A stretch of 64,000 bases of DNA, taken from Jiella endophytica. Its GTDB lineage: Bacteria; Pseudomonadota; Alphaproteobacteria; Rhizobiales; Rhizobiaceae. A model generated the notes under the pieces. The model was given only the letters and a program-made list of their open reading frames with translations. It had not been told where the DNA came from and made no database searches. The stretch is from positions 62,001 to 126,000 of the forward strand of contig NZ_SOZD01000002.1 in the NCBI RefSeq assembly GCF_004519335.1. The letters are read 5' to 3'. Shown one piece after another: positions 9,033 to 19,031 of the stretch. The translations under genes and the position numbers were made by a program. Numbering within the stretch: the stretch's first letter is position 1; every line of letters starts with the position of its first letter.

Positions 9033-9890
9033 ATGACTGACGAGACCGCCGGAACGCCCAAGGACACCCACTACGCCAAGCTGCGCCGCGCCCACAGGGA
9101 CGCCAAGCGCGCCCAGGCGGGCGAGGCTCCGCGCCGGCAAAAGGGCGAAACTGTCCCGGGCCGGGCCCCGGCCGCCGGCCGGATCTGGCTCTACGGCCTC
9201 CACACCGTCGCCGAGGCGCTGAAGAACCCCCGTCGGCGTCTCCATCGTCTCGTCGTCACGCGCAATGCGCTTTCCCGCCTCGGCATCAACGATGCCGCCC
9301 TTCCCTGCCCGTTCGAGATCGTCGAGCCGCGGGCGATCGACGCCGAACTCGGCTCGGACGCCGTCCATCAGGGCGTCGCGCTCGAGACCGAGCCGCTTGC
9401 GGCGAGCCGCCTCGGCGACCTCTCCGCGGCAAGCCTGGTGCTGGTGCTGGACCAGGTGACGGACCCGCACAATGTCGGGGCGATTCTTCGCTCGGCGACG
9501 GCATTTGCCGCAGACGCGGTGGTGACGACCGCCCGCCATTCGCCGCAGGAGTCCGGCGTCCTCGCCAAGGCAGCCTCGGGCGCGCTGGAACACGTCACCC
9601 AGATCGAGGTGAGGAACCTTGCCGAAGCCCTCGACGAACTGGCGGACCAGGGTTTTCTGACGGTCGGCCTCGATTCGGAAGGGCCCGAGAGCTTCGAGGC
9701 GAGCCTTGCCGGCGAGAAGCTCGCCATCGTCCTTGGCGCCGAGGGCAAGGGCCTTCGCCAGAAGACCCGGTCGACGGTCGGAAGGCTCGCCCGGCTGGAA
9801 ATGCCGGGTGCGATCCACTCGCTCAACGTCTCCAACGCCGCCGCCATCGCACTCTATGCTGCAAGGCGGCATCTCGCACAGCCGGGCTGA
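9033..9890 (+). CDS. rlmB: TrmH-family 23S rRNA (guanosine-2'-O-)-methyltransferase RlmB
   Basis: 285 residues. The protein is a SPOUT (trefoil-knot) methyltransferase that modifies a conserved guanosine in 23S rRNA using S-adenosylmethionine. A basic N-terminal tail of about 45 residues precedes the substrate-binding domain (IWLYGLHTVAEAL onward) and the knot domain. The three SPOUT motifs are intact: DQVTDPHNVGAILRSATAF (motif 1), IVLGAEGKGLR (motif 2) and SLNVSNAAAIALYAARR (motif 3). Its place beside tRNA-Tyr/tRNA-Gly and near tuf is common in Rhizobiales. It is divergent from the tRNAs and convergent with the chemoreceptor gene 20 bp away. Confidence 0.95.
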   Translation: MTDETAGTPKDTHYAKLRRAHRDAKRAQAGEAPRRQKGETVPGRAPAAGRIWLYGLHTVAEALKNPRRRLHRLVVTRNALSRLGINDAALPCPFEIVEPRAIDAELGSDAVHQGVALETEPLAASRLGDLSAASLVLVLDQVTDPHNVGAILRSATAFAADAVVTTARHSPQESGVLAKAASGALEHVTQIEVRNLAEALDELADQGFLTVGLDSEGPESFEASLAGEKLAIVLGAEGKGLRQKTRSTVGRLARLEMPGAIHSLNVSNAAAIALYAARRHLAQPG

Positions 9891-9910
9891 CGGCAGGCTG
9901 CCGAGATCTG

Positions 9911-12112
9911 TTAGGCCGCGCCGCGCAAGGGGACGACCTCGCCCTTGCCCTGTGCCTTCCGGCCAAGGGTGAAGCCCGACACCTTTTCATCCAGAAGCAT
10001 GGACTGTTCGGCGAGATTGTTCGTCGCGGCGGTGGACTGTTCGACCATGGCGGCGTTCTGCTGGGTCGTCTGGTCCATCTGGGCGATCGCGTGACTGACC
10101 TCCGACAACGCCGTCGCCTGGGCGTGGGCCGAGGAAACGATCGCGTCCATCTCGTCCTTCAGGGAGGACACCTCACCGAGGATGCCGCCGAGGGCTTCGC
10201 CGGTCTGCCTCGACATCGAGACGCCGGTTTCCACCTCGCCCACGGACCGGGTGACGATCTCCTTGATCTGCCTTGCCGCATCGGCCGAGCGCTGGGCAAG
10301 TTCGCGCACTTCCTGGGCGACGACCGCAAAGCCCTTGCCGGCCTCTCCCGCCCGCGCCGCCTCGACGCCGGCATTGAGGGCGAGGAGATTGGTCTGAAAG
10401 GCGATCTCGTCGATCACGCCGACGAACCGCGTGACCTCCTGGGACGAGGTGGCGATGGCCTGGATCGCCGCGATCGTACTCTTCACGACATCGTTCGAGC
10501 GGCGGGTCTCGTTTGCCGTCCTCGAGACGATGCCGCCTGCCCGCTCGGCGCGCCTGGCGCTCTCCTCCACCGTATCGGAAACCTCGCCCAGGGCCGCGGC
10601 GGTCTCTTCCAGTGCCGCCGCCTGCTGCTCGCTCCTTCGTGCGAGATCGTTGGCAGCGACCCGCAGTTCGGAGGAATTGTTCTGCAGCGAGCCCGACACG
10701 TCGGCGACGACCGCCACCGCTTCTTCCAGAGCGGCAAGCGAGCGGTTGAAATTGTGCCGGAGCGGCTCGAAGACTTCGGCGAAGCGGGTCTCGATCCGAT
10801 AGGTGAGATCCCCTTCCGACAAACGGGAGAGCGCCTTGCCGAGCTCGTCGACCGCCTGCATGGAGGCAGCCTGGGTCTTCGCCCGCTCCGCTTCCACGGC
10901 GGCGCGCCGGCGCTGATCTTCGGCCTGGCGTTCGGCCTCCTCCTCACGCTCCCGCCGCACCCGCTCCTCGGTTTGGACGATGATGTCGCGCACGGTGCGG
11001 GCCATGGTGCCGAATTCGTCGCCGCGGGAAGTGTCGACACCGGTCATGTCGGTGCGCCCTTGCAAAAGCGCGTTGAGGCCAGCGGTCAGAGACCGCAACG
11101 GAACGGTGATCGACCGGCTGAGGAACAGGGTGGCGGCGATCAGGACGAGCGCAGTCGCCGCCGCGATCCCCAGGAGCCAGACGAAAGATTCGAACGCCTC
11201 GTCACCGAGCTTGACCGCCACCGCCTCGATGCGATGGATCGTCTCGTCCGCCAGGGTCCTCATCATGTCGATCTGCCGGGTCGCGATCGCGAACCATTCG
11301 TCCGGCTCGTAGGGGGTGAGATCGCGGGAGAACCCGTCCTGCGTCAGGCTATGGCGAAGCTCCGCGACCGCACCACGCAGCGGCAGGATGCGACTGCGTG
11401 CGCTTTCGGCGATCGCGGCTGGCACGCCGTCCAGATAGAGGTTGAACAGCGCCGCTTCCTTTCCGCCAATTTCCGCGAAGGCAAAGAACTGCTCGGGCGT
11501 GAAGCGCCCCGAGGCGATGACCGCCGTGCCGATGCCCCGCTCCTGGGCCGCGAACTCTTTTGCCGCGAGCAGCAGGGTGAAGTCGGACAACGGGCCGGCA
11601 ATCTTCGGTTCGTCCACCGCGTGGTGCAACGAGATCGCCAGAAGCGTCAGTTCGTGGATCAGCCGGGTATAAAAGGCGAAGACCTCGCCGCCATTCGCGG
11701 TGAAGCTGTCGACTGACGCTCGGGTCCCCTCGAGGCCCTCGTGGATCATCGGCTCGATCCTGCCCATCAGCGGCTTGGCATATTGATCGCCGATCTGCTC
11801 CAGAAGCGTTTCGGCGTGCTCGAACGGCTCGTGCGCCTCGTCGGTCGCCTTCCGCGCCTTGCCCATCGCCTCGGACATCCTGGCGCCGCGGCTGCCGATA
11901 AGGCCTGCCGTCGTGCCCCGTTCCGTCTGCAGAGACTGGATCAACGCGGCGACGATCTCGATCTCGTTGGTCGCGTCGCGCAGATTGTACATGTGGTGGT
12001 AGCGGACCCAGGAGGCCTGCATTTCGCTCCAACCCATCACCATCAGAACGGCGACTGGAACGATCAAAGCCCCCGTCAGCTTGACCACGACGGGCATATC
12101 CCTGAGACGCAT
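9911..12112 (-). CDS. Methyl-accepting chemotaxis protein with nitrate/nitrite-sensing (NIT) domain
   Basis: 733 residues. TM1 (about 12-28) is followed by a long helical periplasmic sensor with the NIT-type sequence [20 protein letters not shown] (about 58-77), a domain proposed to sense nitrate and nitrite. TM2 lies at about 312-332 ([15 protein letters not shown]), then a HAMP domain (332-385, ending at [12 protein letters not shown]), a charged linker, and the signalling hairpin whose tip reads [21 protein letters not shown]. It would control the CheA kinase and hence flagellar direction. The C-terminus lacks a CheR-tethering NWE(T/S)F pentapeptide. No che genes adjoin it, so it is an orphan receptor. 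It is convergent with rlmB. Confidence 0.95.
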   Translation of the reverse strand: MRLRDMPVVVKLTGALIVPVAVLMVMGWSEMQASWVRYHHMYNLRDATNEIEIVAALIQSLQTERGTTAGLIGSRGARMSEAMGKARKATDEAHEPFEHAETLLEQIGDQYAKPLMGRIEPMIHEGLEGTRASVDSFTANGGEVFAFYTRLIHELTLLAISLHHAVDEPKIAGPLSDFTLLLAAKEFAAQERGIGTAVIASGRFTPEQFFAFAEIGGKEAALFNLYLDGVPAAIAESARSRILPLRGAVAELRHSLTQDGFSRDLTPYEPDEWFAIATRQIDMMRTLADETIHRIEAVAVKLGDEAFESFVWLLGIAAATALVLIAATLFLSRSITVPLRSLTAGLNALLQGRTDMTGVDTSRGDEFGTMARTVRDIIVQTEERVRREREEEAERQAEDQRRRAAVEAERAKTQAASMQAVDELGKALSRLSEGDLTYRIETRFAEVFEPLRHNFNRSLAALEEAVAVVADVSGSLQNNSSELRVAANDLARRSEQQAAALEETAAALGEVSDTVEESARRAERAGGIVSRTANETRRSNDVVKSTIAAIQAIATSSQEVTRFVGVIDEIAFQTNLLALNAGVEAARAGEAGKGFAVVAQEVRELAQRSADAARQIKEIVTRSVGEVETGVSMSRQTGEALGGILGEVSSLKDEMDAIVSSAHAQATALSEVSHAIAQMDQTTQQNAAMVEQSTAATNNLAEQSMLLDEKVSGFTLGRKAQGKGEVVPLRGAA

Positions 12113-12443
12113 TGTCTATTCCCACGAACGATCTGGCCTGCGCGCCGACGCAAGCTTCCGAGGAAACCTTATGCGCTATTCATTAATACAACCTAGACAT
12201 TCAATTATATCAGTTTGATATTTATAATACCAAATCAAATCTGCAGCGAAGCTGGGCCAGCACGACGAACCCAGAGAAAATAAAACGAGCGCAGGCCAGC
12301 TCGAATCATTGGCAAGATACTCGATATGCCTCATTCGGATTTGGTCGATTTCGAAGATCCGAGTACGAAACGAAGGATCTGCCACTGGCATTCTATCCCG
12401 GTGACAGTCATTCCCAAGAGGCCGCCGCTCACACGCTTGGTTG
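12113..12443. other. AT-rich intergenic region upstream of the chemoreceptor
   Basis: 331 bp with no convincing gene. The part at about 12170-12260 is strikingly AT-rich against the GC-rich surroundings and should contain the promoter of the chemoreceptor; the remainder follows the stop of the TadG-like gene. No intrinsic terminator or clear operator was recognised. Confidence 0.6.
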
Positions 12444-13790
12444 CTACTTGGAGAGGGCGATGTTCCGGCCGACCGGACCGACACCCGCCGGAACCGGGAC
12501 GCTCGATCCGTCATAGTCGGTATTGAGGACGAGCTTCACGCCGGAGGTCACCTCGACCTCGTGGGCGACGATCGCGGTCCATTCCGAATACTGGCCGACC
12601 TCCGCCTCGCAGCCGAGCAGGCCCTCGACGAGGCCGGTGATCGGATCCGGATCGCATTGTCCGTCGCCATCCTTGTCGCCGCCGATCGTCAGCTTGTCGT
12701 TCGGAACATAGATGGTTCCCACCATCTTGCGGGCGTTCCGGCTCTCGATCTTGAACTTGCGCGCCTTGTCGGTGTCGCGATCGGCATAGATCAGGATGCC
12801 CGCCATGGCGCCGGTCTGCGACGCCGACAGCGAGATCTCGGTATCGTTCTTGATCGCCAGCCCCGCCTTCTTGCCGACAAAGACGAGGCTGACCCCGTCG
12901 CCGGTCAGCGTCGCGCCCTTCTCGAGCTTCAGCGCACCGTCCCAGAAGGTATAGGTGCCGGGAAGGAACACGATGTTCGAGCTGCCGGAAAGCTTGGTGT
13001 CGCCGCAATAGACGCCGGGGAAGAGATTGCGGTTGGTGTCCTTGATCGACAGCTTCTCATAGTCGCAGTGATCCGGCGTGGCGGCCACGCGGGACAGAAG
13101 CGGATCCTTCACCGTCGGGCAGTCGGTGAGCGGCACCGGCGCGTAGTTCGCCTCGAGGCCCACATAGCCACCGGAAGAACAGGTGAGTTCGCTGGAGAGC
13201 TTGGCGAGCTGGGTGACGGACACGCCATTCTTCGCCGTCGAATTCGAATAGACGGCGCAGCTGCTCGCATAGATCTTGCCGTCGCCGGACATGGAGACCG
13301 TCTTGCTGCCGTCCTCGCCGAGGGCGATCATGCAGATCCGTCCGCCGCCCGAGACCCTTGCGGTCGCCAGCGCCTCGACCTTGCGGAGCGTGTCGTCGAA
13401 GCCCGGCATCGGAAAGCTGGGCGTCACCTCCATCGACAGCCTGACCGTCACCTCGTTGAGGATGCCGTTCTTAGCTGCCGTTTCCTGGTCCGGCGATCCG
13501 AAGGAGACCTTCGTCTCGAGCTTGCCGGCATCGGCACCGACATTCACCGCCACCATGGCCGCGATGGTGCTTTCGAGGAGTTCCGGCCGGGTATTGGCGA
13601 GATAGAGTTCGCGGGCAGCTCCGAGCGCAGCCGAGTCGGCGGCCGACTGCAACCGCGACTGCGTCGAGAAGGCGACGGAATAATTCACCGCCCCGCCCAT
13701 CATCATGAGAAGGACCGGCATCGCAAGGGCGGTCATGACGGCGAAATTGCCGCGCCGGCACTGAAGGAATGATCGGAGGTGCTCGGTCAT
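12444..13790 (-). CDS. TadG-like pilus-assembly/Tad domain protein
   Basis: 448 residues. The N-terminus RRGNFAVMTALAMPVLLMMM followed by GGAVNYSVAF is the Tad-like (Flp pilus assembly) prepilin-type anchor, and the next segment SRLQSAADSAALGAARELYL is the usual TadE/TadG amphipathic helix. The remaining 380 residues form a predicted exported beta-rich region with several cysteines, rich in Asp/Gly/Ser, including the aspartate-rich DKDGDGQCDPD, a possible calcium loop. No von Willebrand A motif is obvious. No other tad/cpa genes adjoin it, so it is an orphan. It is probably membrane-anchored with its bulk in the periplasm; role in adhesion or pilus assembly is inference. Confidence 0.8.
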   Translation of the reverse strand: MTEHLRSFLQCRRGNFAVMTALAMPVLLMMMGGAVNYSVAFSTQSRLQSAADSAALGAARELYLANTRPELLESTIAAMVAVNVGADAGKLETKVSFGSPDQETAAKNGILNEVTVRLSMEVTPSFPMPGFDDTLRKVEALATARVSGGGRICMIALGEDGSKTVSMSGDGKIYASSCAVYSNSTAKNGVSVTQLAKLSSELTCSSGGYVGLEANYAPVPLTDCPTVKDPLLSRVAATPDHCDYEKLSIKDTNRNLFPGVYCGDTKLSGSSNIVFLPGTYTFWDGALKLEKGATLTGDGVSLVFVGKKAGLAIKNDTEISLSASQTGAMAGILIYADRDTDKARKFKIESRNARKMVGTIYVPNDKLTIGGDKDGDGQCDPDPITGLVEGLLGCEAEVGQYSEWTAIVAHEVEVTSGVKLVLNTDYDGSSVPVPAGVGPVGRNIALSK

Positions 13791-13927
13791 CTCACGGGGT
13801 CTCGTTCTGCCCGATGAGTAACCTGCAATTCGATAAAGCTCAGCTAATCTAACTGCTTAAGAAACGCTCACTGATTATATCAGCAATTGATCGACTGGCA
13901 TTCGAAGCGGATGGCCCGGATCGTCGC

Positions 13928-16681
13928 TCAGCCGGCGGCAGCAGTCCGAGCGTCGTGGTCGACGAGGAGGTCCGACAATGCGCGGCAGGATTTCGCAATC
14001 GTCAGCCGCAACGCATCGTAGAGCTCGGCGCTCGCCGCTTCGCCCGCCTTGCCGCAATCCTCGATCGCCGAAGAGACGGCCGCCGCCCGCCCGGCTCCGG
14101 CGCTGCTGCACATGGATTTCAGGGCATGAGCGAGCTGCGCCGTCTCGGCCGGATCACCTGCCGCTGATTCGAGGTCCCGCAGGGCCTGCGGCGCTTTGGC
14201 CGTGAACATGTCGACGATCCGCTTCAGAAACGCCGAGCCGTTCTGCTGCGCCAGCATTTCCAGCATCGCCACCGTTTCCGCGTCGAGGATCGGCAGATCA
14301 TCCCACGCAGCATCGCCTGCGGGGCGCGCGCCGGCCCGATCGTCCACCACAGCGGCCTCACCTTGCAAGGCTTCCGCTGGAAGCGCGGCATCCTCCAGGG
14401 CTCTGGCGATCTCGGCGACGGTGAAGGGCTTGGTGAGATAGGCGTCCATGCCTGCGGCGCGCCAGCCGGAGGCGTCCGTATCGCGGCCATGGGCGGTGAG
14501 CGCGACGATGCGCGAGCGACGGCGCGCAAGGCGGTCTTCCGCCTCGCGGATGCGGCGGGTAGTCTCGTAGCCGTCCATGCCAGGCATCGAGCAATCCATG
14601 AAGACCAAATCGAAGGCCGAGGTCTCGATCCGCTGCAACGCGGCGATGCCGCTCTCGGCGAGGTCCGGCGAGACCGAGAAACTGGCGAGAGCCTCCTTCA
14701 GAACTTCGCGATTGACCGCGCCGTCATCGACGACCAGGACCTTGAGCGCCGCAAAGCGGGCATCACGTGGCTTGGAAGGCTCGTCCCCTGCAGCGGTAGC
14801 GCGAAGAAGCGTAAAATCGCCGGCAAGGATCGAGGCCGCGAGGGTGTCGACATCCCGCCGGCGCAGCGGGACGGCGATCTCGCCGGAATGACCCTCAGCA
14901 GCGCCGATGGCAGCCTCGTTTCGGAGCAACACGACGGGGCCATGACTGCCGGGCGTCCCGCCGGCGAAATGGCGGCGATATTCCGCCTCGCCTGCCAGAA
15001 CCACATCGCAGGAAACGGCATCGGCCTCGCCGACAACCGTCGCGCCCCGTTCGGCCAGCATCGCGGCCGAGGCGGCACGGGTCAGCGGGTCGTCGTCGAG
15101 GAGCAGGACGCTGCGGCCCTGGAGTGATTGCGGCTCGCCGGCAGGCGTCGCGACCTCGAAATCGATCTCGAAGCCGAAGCAGGAGCCCTCCCCCTCCCGG
15201 CTCGTGGCGCCGATCGTCCCGCCCATCGCCTCGACGAGCTGCCGCGAGATGGCGAGACCCAGGCCGGTGCCGCCGAACTTGCGGGTGATCGTCGCATCGG
15301 CCTGGCTGAACCGGCTGAACAGGCTGCCGAGCTTGTCCTCGGCAATGCCGATGCCGGTGTCCCGCACCGAGAAGCCGAGGCGCTGTCTGGAGCTGCCCGA
15401 GACCGGCCCGAGGCAGCGGAGCTCGACGGTGACACCGCCGGTCGCGGTGAATTTCAGCGCGTTGTTGACGAGGTTGGTCAGAACCTGGCTGATCCTCACC
15501 GGATCGCCGATGACCTCCCTCGGCACGTCGGCCCCGACGATGAGCGCGATCGACAGCGACTTTTCCCGGGCGCGCTCGGCAAAGAGGCTGGCGACGTCCT
15601 CGACGATCGTATCAAGCGAGACGGGGATCGATTCGAGCTCCAGATGGCCCGATTCGATCTTGGAAAGGTCGAGGATGTCGTTGAGAATGTTGAGCATGCC
15701 GCGACCGGACCGCAGGATGATCTCGGCGTAGCGGCGCGGCTGTTCCGCGAGCCGCGCCTTCGACAGCATCTCCGCCATCACCAGCATGCCGCTCATCGGC
15801 GTGCGGATCTCGTGGCTGACGGTGGCGAGGAATTCCGACTTCGCCGTGTTGGCCTGTTCGGCCTCCTCCTTCGCCGCCCGCATCTCGGCGGTCCGCTCGA
15901 GAACCGTCTCCTCCAGCGTCTCGCGATGCCTCTGCAGGAGCTGGTCGCGCTCCTCGATCCGCGAGAACATGTCGTTGAAGGCGGAGGACAGGACGCCGAC
16001 CTCGTCCTTCGACGACGAATCGAGACGCTTGGAAAGGTCGGAGCGCAGACCGATATCGGCGAACTCGTCGGCGAGATGGCGCAGCGGCCGGACGATCCGT
16101 CCGATCAGCCACCAGGCTACGGTGACGGCGAGCGCGAGGACGCTCGCGCAGAACAGCGTCGCGATCAGCAGCCCGCCGAGGAAACGCTCGCGCAGCCAGG
16201 CGACGTCGGCATGGATGGACAGCCAGCCGACCATCCGGCCGCCGTCGCGGATCTCGACCCGGTCGGTGATCGTATCGGCGAGAAACAGCGCCAGCAGCCC
16301 GTCATTGTCGAGCCGGCGATTGGAGCTGACCAGCGACTCCGCCGTGCCGATCTCGGCGATGGTGCGGCCGTCGGCAGCCGTCACGTCGGCATAGTCGACA
16401 TGGGGCAGGCCGCGGATGCCGCGGATCACCTGGTAGACGCCGCGGCGATCATTCTCCGCGACGGCCGTCGAGGCGGCTGCGGCAAAGGCCGCCGCCGAGC
16501 CGCGAAGCCGGCTCCGCTCGGCATCGACCGTCTGGCGAAAATCCTGGACGAGGAAGAAGCCGACGGTGCAGCCGACCGCGGCGACCACCGCGACGACGAC
16601 GACGACGGACAGGCGAAAGCCGAGCGTTCGCCAGGTCTTCAGAGGTTGTGCGGCGAGCGAGGCCCGGCTGCCCTGCTGCAT
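13928..16681 (-). CDS. Hybrid sensor histidine kinase with two receiver-like domains and C-terminal Hpt
   Basis: 917 residues: TM1 (about 23-47), a periplasmic sensor of about 120 residues, TM2 (about 171-195), HAMP, coiled coil, HisKA with the phospho-acceptor box FLATVSHEIRTPMSG, and HATPase with N box (NLVNNALKFTATGG) and GTGLGLAIS. The first receiver-like domain (RSVLLLDDDPLTR) lacks the phospho-acceptor aspartate, reading CDVVLAGEAEY where DxxMP is expected. The second is canonical (VLVVDDGAVN, DLVFMDCSMPGMDGYE, KPFT). An Hpt domain follows with HALKSMCSSAGA. This is an ArcB/BarA-like phosphorelay. The gene begins 4 bp after the receiver-EAL gene, making that protein its likely phosphorylation target. 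Confidence 0.94.
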   Translation of the reverse strand: MQQGSRASLAAQPLKTWRTLGFRLSVVVVVAVVAAVGCTVGFFLVQDFRQTVDAERSRLRGSAAAFAAAASTAVAENDRRGVYQVIRGIRGLPHVDYADVTAADGRTIAEIGTAESLVSSNRRLDNDGLLALFLADTITDRVEIRDGGRMVGWLSIHADVAWLRERFLGGLLIATLFCASVLALAVTVAWWLIGRIVRPLRHLADEFADIGLRSDLSKRLDSSSKDEVGVLSSAFNDMFSRIEERDQLLQRHRETLEETVLERTAEMRAAKEEAEQANTAKSEFLATVSHEIRTPMSGMLVMAEMLSKARLAEQPRRYAEIILRSGRGMLNILNDILDLSKIESGHLELESIPVSLDTIVEDVASLFAERAREKSLSIALIVGADVPREVIGDPVRISQVLTNLVNNALKFTATGGVTVELRCLGPVSGSSRQRLGFSVRDTGIGIAEDKLGSLFSRFSQADATITRKFGGTGLGLAISRQLVEAMGGTIGATSREGEGSCFGFEIDFEVATPAGEPQSLQGRSVLLLDDDPLTRAASAAMLAERGATVVGEADAVSCDVVLAGEAEYRRHFAGGTPGSHGPVVLLRNEAAIGAAEGHSGEIAVPLRRRDVDTLAASILAGDFTLLRATAAGDEPSKPRDARFAALKVLVVDDGAVNREVLKEALASFSVSPDLAESGIAALQRIETSAFDLVFMDCSMPGMDGYETTRRIREAEDRLARRRSRIVALTAHGRDTDASGWRAAGMDAYLTKPFTVAEIARALEDAALPAEALQGEAAVVDDRAGARPAGDAAWDDLPILDAETVAMLEMLAQQNGSAFLKRIVDMFTAKAPQALRDLESAAGDPAETAQLAHALKSMCSSAGAGRAAAVSSAIEDCGKAGEAASAELYDALRLTIAKSCRALSDLLVDHDARTAAAG

Positions 16682-16685
16682 CGCG

Positions 16686-17873
16686 TCAGCCGGTCGAGCG
16701 CAAAGGCTCGGCCGTCCAGGTCTCGGTCGGGAACGCGACCTCGGCCGGGACCGCCGGAGAATAGATGAAGCCCTGAACGACCGGCACGCCGGCCTGCTCC
16801 ACCATGCGAAGCTGGTCCAGCGTCTCGACGCCCTCGGCGACGACCTCCATGCCGAGATCGGAAGCCATGGCGACGGCGGTCTGCAGGAACAGGCGGGAGA
16901 CGCGGTCTGTGATCCCCGACTGGACGATGGACTTGTCGATCTTCAGCTCGCTGAACGGGCAGAGCCGCAACAGCGCGTAGTTCGCCGTCCCGGTTCCGTA
17001 ATCGTCGAGAGACAGGCCGAAGCCGGCCATGCGGATGCGCGTCAGCTGTTCGATGAGACCGGTCATGGATTTCGGCAAAGCGGTCTCGGTCAGCTCGAAG
17101 ACCACCTGGCGCGGCTCCAGCCCGTGCTTTTCGACAAGCTGCAGGAGTTCGGCCTGGAAATCCGGCGCATCGAGCGTCCGGGCGTCGAGATTGATCGAGA
17201 TGCGGCGCTGATGGCCGGCAGCCCGCCAATGCGCCGCGGCTGCCATGGCGCGATCGGCGATCGCCAGCGTCAGCTTCGGCAGATCGGCGTCCTTGACGCC
17301 GTGGTGGAAGACTGAGGGCGGGCCGAGCAGCCGCCCGTCGGTAGCCTTCAGCCGGACGAGAGCCTCGAGGCCGACGAGACGGCCATCCGCGGGAGAGATC
17401 TGCGGCTGGAAATAGGGCACGATCTCGCCGGGGGTCGAGGCTGACGCATCGGCGTCTTGCGAAAGCGCCGCCGCGCCCCGCAGACAGGCCTCGCAATTGG
17501 CAAGCTCGGCGAGGAAGGCGTCGCGCCGCAGCGGCTTCTTGAGGACGCCGCAGACGACGAGGCCCAGCATGCGGCCCATCTGCCGCGCCGCCTCGATGAT
17601 TTCCTTCGATTCGCCGCTGGAAATGATGACGGCGCCCCGGTAGCCGCGCTCGCCGAGCGAGCGCAGATAGGCGAGGCCGTCGAGGCTCGGCATGTTGAGA
17701 TCGAGGAGCACGACGTCGACGGGGGGAACCGCGGCCTCGAGGCGCTCAAGCCCTTCCCGCCCGTCGCCTGCCACGGAAGCGTGATGAGGCCCCGTCGAAC
17801 GGATCACGCTCTCCGCGACGGCAGTGAAGATCGGGTCGTCGTCGACGATCAGGAAATGATGCGTGGTCACCAT
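16686..17873 (-). CDS. Response regulator with EAL-type cyclic-di-GMP phosphodiesterase domain
   Basis: 395 residues. The receiver domain (1 to about 125) has FLIVDDDPIF, the acceptor Asp in VVLLDLNMPSLDG, and Lys in GVLKKPLR. The EAL domain (about 145-385) keeps the catalytic set: GLEALVRL, the Asn of ISINLDAR, FELTETAL, SLDDYGTGTANY, LKIDKS and VAEGVETLDQL. It should therefore hydrolyse cyclic-di-GMP to pGpG. The ATG at 17873 is preferred to one eight codons upstream because GGAGG sits immediately before it. It is the first gene of a two-gene operon with the hybrid kinase, suggesting that phosphorelay input tunes c-di-GMP and so attachment or motility. Confidence 0.94.
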   Translation of the reverse strand: MVTTHHFLIVDDDPIFTAVAESVIRSTGPHHASVAGDGREGLERLEAAVPPVDVVLLDLNMPSLDGLAYLRSLGERGYRGAVIISSGESKEIIEAARQMGRMLGLVVCGVLKKPLRRDAFLAELANCEACLRGAAALSQDADASASTPGEIVPYFQPQISPADGRLVGLEALVRLKATDGRLLGPPSVFHHGVKDADLPKLTLAIADRAMAAAAHWRAAGHQRRISINLDARTLDAPDFQAELLQLVEKHGLEPRQVVFELTETALPKSMTGLIEQLTRIRMAGFGLSLDDYGTGTANYALLRLCPFSELKIDKSIVQSGITDRVSRLFLQTAVAMASDLGMEVVAEGVETLDQLRMVEQAGVPVVQGFIYSPAVPAEVAFPTETWTAEPLRSTG

Positions 17874-18021
17874 GGGCCTCCGGCTCCTTGATGCCACGGC
17901 AAACCGAAGACTTCGTTACTATCGCAAGGGCCGCCGACTTAAGAAGTCAGACTTACGATTTTGCGAAGATCAGTCGACGATGACCGGCCGGGTGGCGATC
18001 ATCCTCCCCTCGCCCCACAGA

Positions 18022-18999
18022 TCACTGCTTGCCCGGCCAGATGACTGCCCAGTCCTTGGCCATGTCGACCAGCAGCCAGCCCTTCCCGCCGGCGGCATCG
18101 AGACCGTCGGACAGGCGGCCGACGGAACTGTCGCGGTCATAGGCGAATTCGCGCTTTGCGTCCGTATGGTGGACGAAGAGGCCAAGGCGCGGCCCCTCGC
18201 CTGCCGTCGCCCATTCCAGCATCTGGAGGTCGCCGTCCGAATTGCCGGCGACGAAGATCGGGCGCCGGCCGATATGCCGGTCGATGCCAACGGGCTTGCC
18301 CGCCTTGTCGTCGAGGAACTGCAGCCCGCCCTCCTTCATCAGCGTCGGCTTGCCGTCGACGAGACTGTAGTTCGTCGCGCCTTCCGAACCGACGACCTGC
18401 TGGGGAGGCACGTTGTAGGCCTCCTGCGAAATCGCGCGGATGAAATGCACGCCGCCGCCTGAGACGATGTAGGTCGAAAAGCCCCGGTCGCGCAGATAGG
18501 CGAGAAGTTCGACCATCGGCTGATAGATCATGTCGGCATAGATCCGGCCGGATGTCGGATGGGTGGCGGTCGTCAGCCATGTCTTCACGTCCGTCTCGAA
18601 ATCCTCGACCGTCAGGCCGGAATGCGAGACGTTGACGATGTCGATGAGGCCCTTGTCACCGCCTGCCATGGCGCCCTTCATGTCGCCCGCCGCCGCCGCC
18701 TTGAGGACGTCGGAGGTGAGGATGCCCGGATCCGCCTTGGCCTTTTCCTGCAGGCGGTCGAAGGCGTAGAGCGCCTGGAAGTAGAGCGGTTTCTCACTCC
18801 ACAGAGTGCCGTCATTGTCGAAGGTCGCGATGCGCAGCTCCTGCGGAACGTAATCCGGCGACTGCGGATCGGAGACCTTTTCGACGAAGGCGACGATGCT
18901 GGCCTTGCTGGCGGTGTCGTTCCAGGACGGCAGCGGATCGCCTGCTGCCGGCAGCAGCGAGATCGCCAGGAAAAAGATCAAACCCGAGAGGACTTTCAT
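18022..18999 (-). CDS. Exported HAD-superfamily phosphatase-like protein
   Basis: 325 residues with a Sec signal peptide (residues 1 to about 19, LSGLIFFLAISLLPAAG). The HAD motif I is IATFDNDGTLW (nucleophile Asp), motif II is the Ser of STYIVSGGG, and motifs III/IV are in RPIFVAGNSDGDLQMLEW. The length and a helical cap between motifs I and II resemble phosphoserine-phosphatase-like HAD proteins found beside arylsulfatase genes. AAGGAGA lies 6 nt before the ATG. It is the distal gene of the cluster that encodes the sulfatase activator and two sulfatases, so it may remove phosphate from the same substrate pool in the periplasm; this is inference. Confidence 0.87.
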   Translation of the reverse strand: MKVLSGLIFFLAISLLPAAGDPLPSWNDTASKASIVAFVEKVSDPQSPDYVPQELRIATFDNDGTLWSEKPLYFQALYAFDRLQEKAKADPGILTSDVLKAAAAGDMKGAMAGGDKGLIDIVNVSHSGLTVEDFETDVKTWLTTATHPTSGRIYADMIYQPMVELLAYLRDRGFSTYIVSGGGVHFIRAISQEAYNVPPQQVVGSEGATNYSLVDGKPTLMKEGGLQFLDDKAGKPVGIDRHIGRRPIFVAGNSDGDLQMLEWATAGEGPRLGLFVHHTDAKREFAYDRDSSVGRLSDGLDAAGGKGWLLVDMAKDWAVIWPGKQ

Positions 19000-19031
19000 C
19001 GAAGGTCTCCTTTGATGGGCAGAGCCACCGT

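Noticed and set aside
10091-11716. A 541-codon plus-strand frame opposite the chemoreceptor
   Set aside because: It is antisense to a gene with complete chemoreceptor signalling motifs, has low-complexity composition and no ribosome-binding site.
12176-12514. A 112-codon minus-strand frame in the AT-rich gap upstream of the chemoreceptor
   Set aside because: It has no ribosome-binding site or family resemblance and overlaps the end of the TadG-like gene; more likely promoter DNA.
15128-16768. A 546-codon plus-strand frame opposite the hybrid kinase
   Set aside because: It is antisense to HisKA/HATPase coding sequence, with no domain and a composition typical of GC-rich shadow frames.
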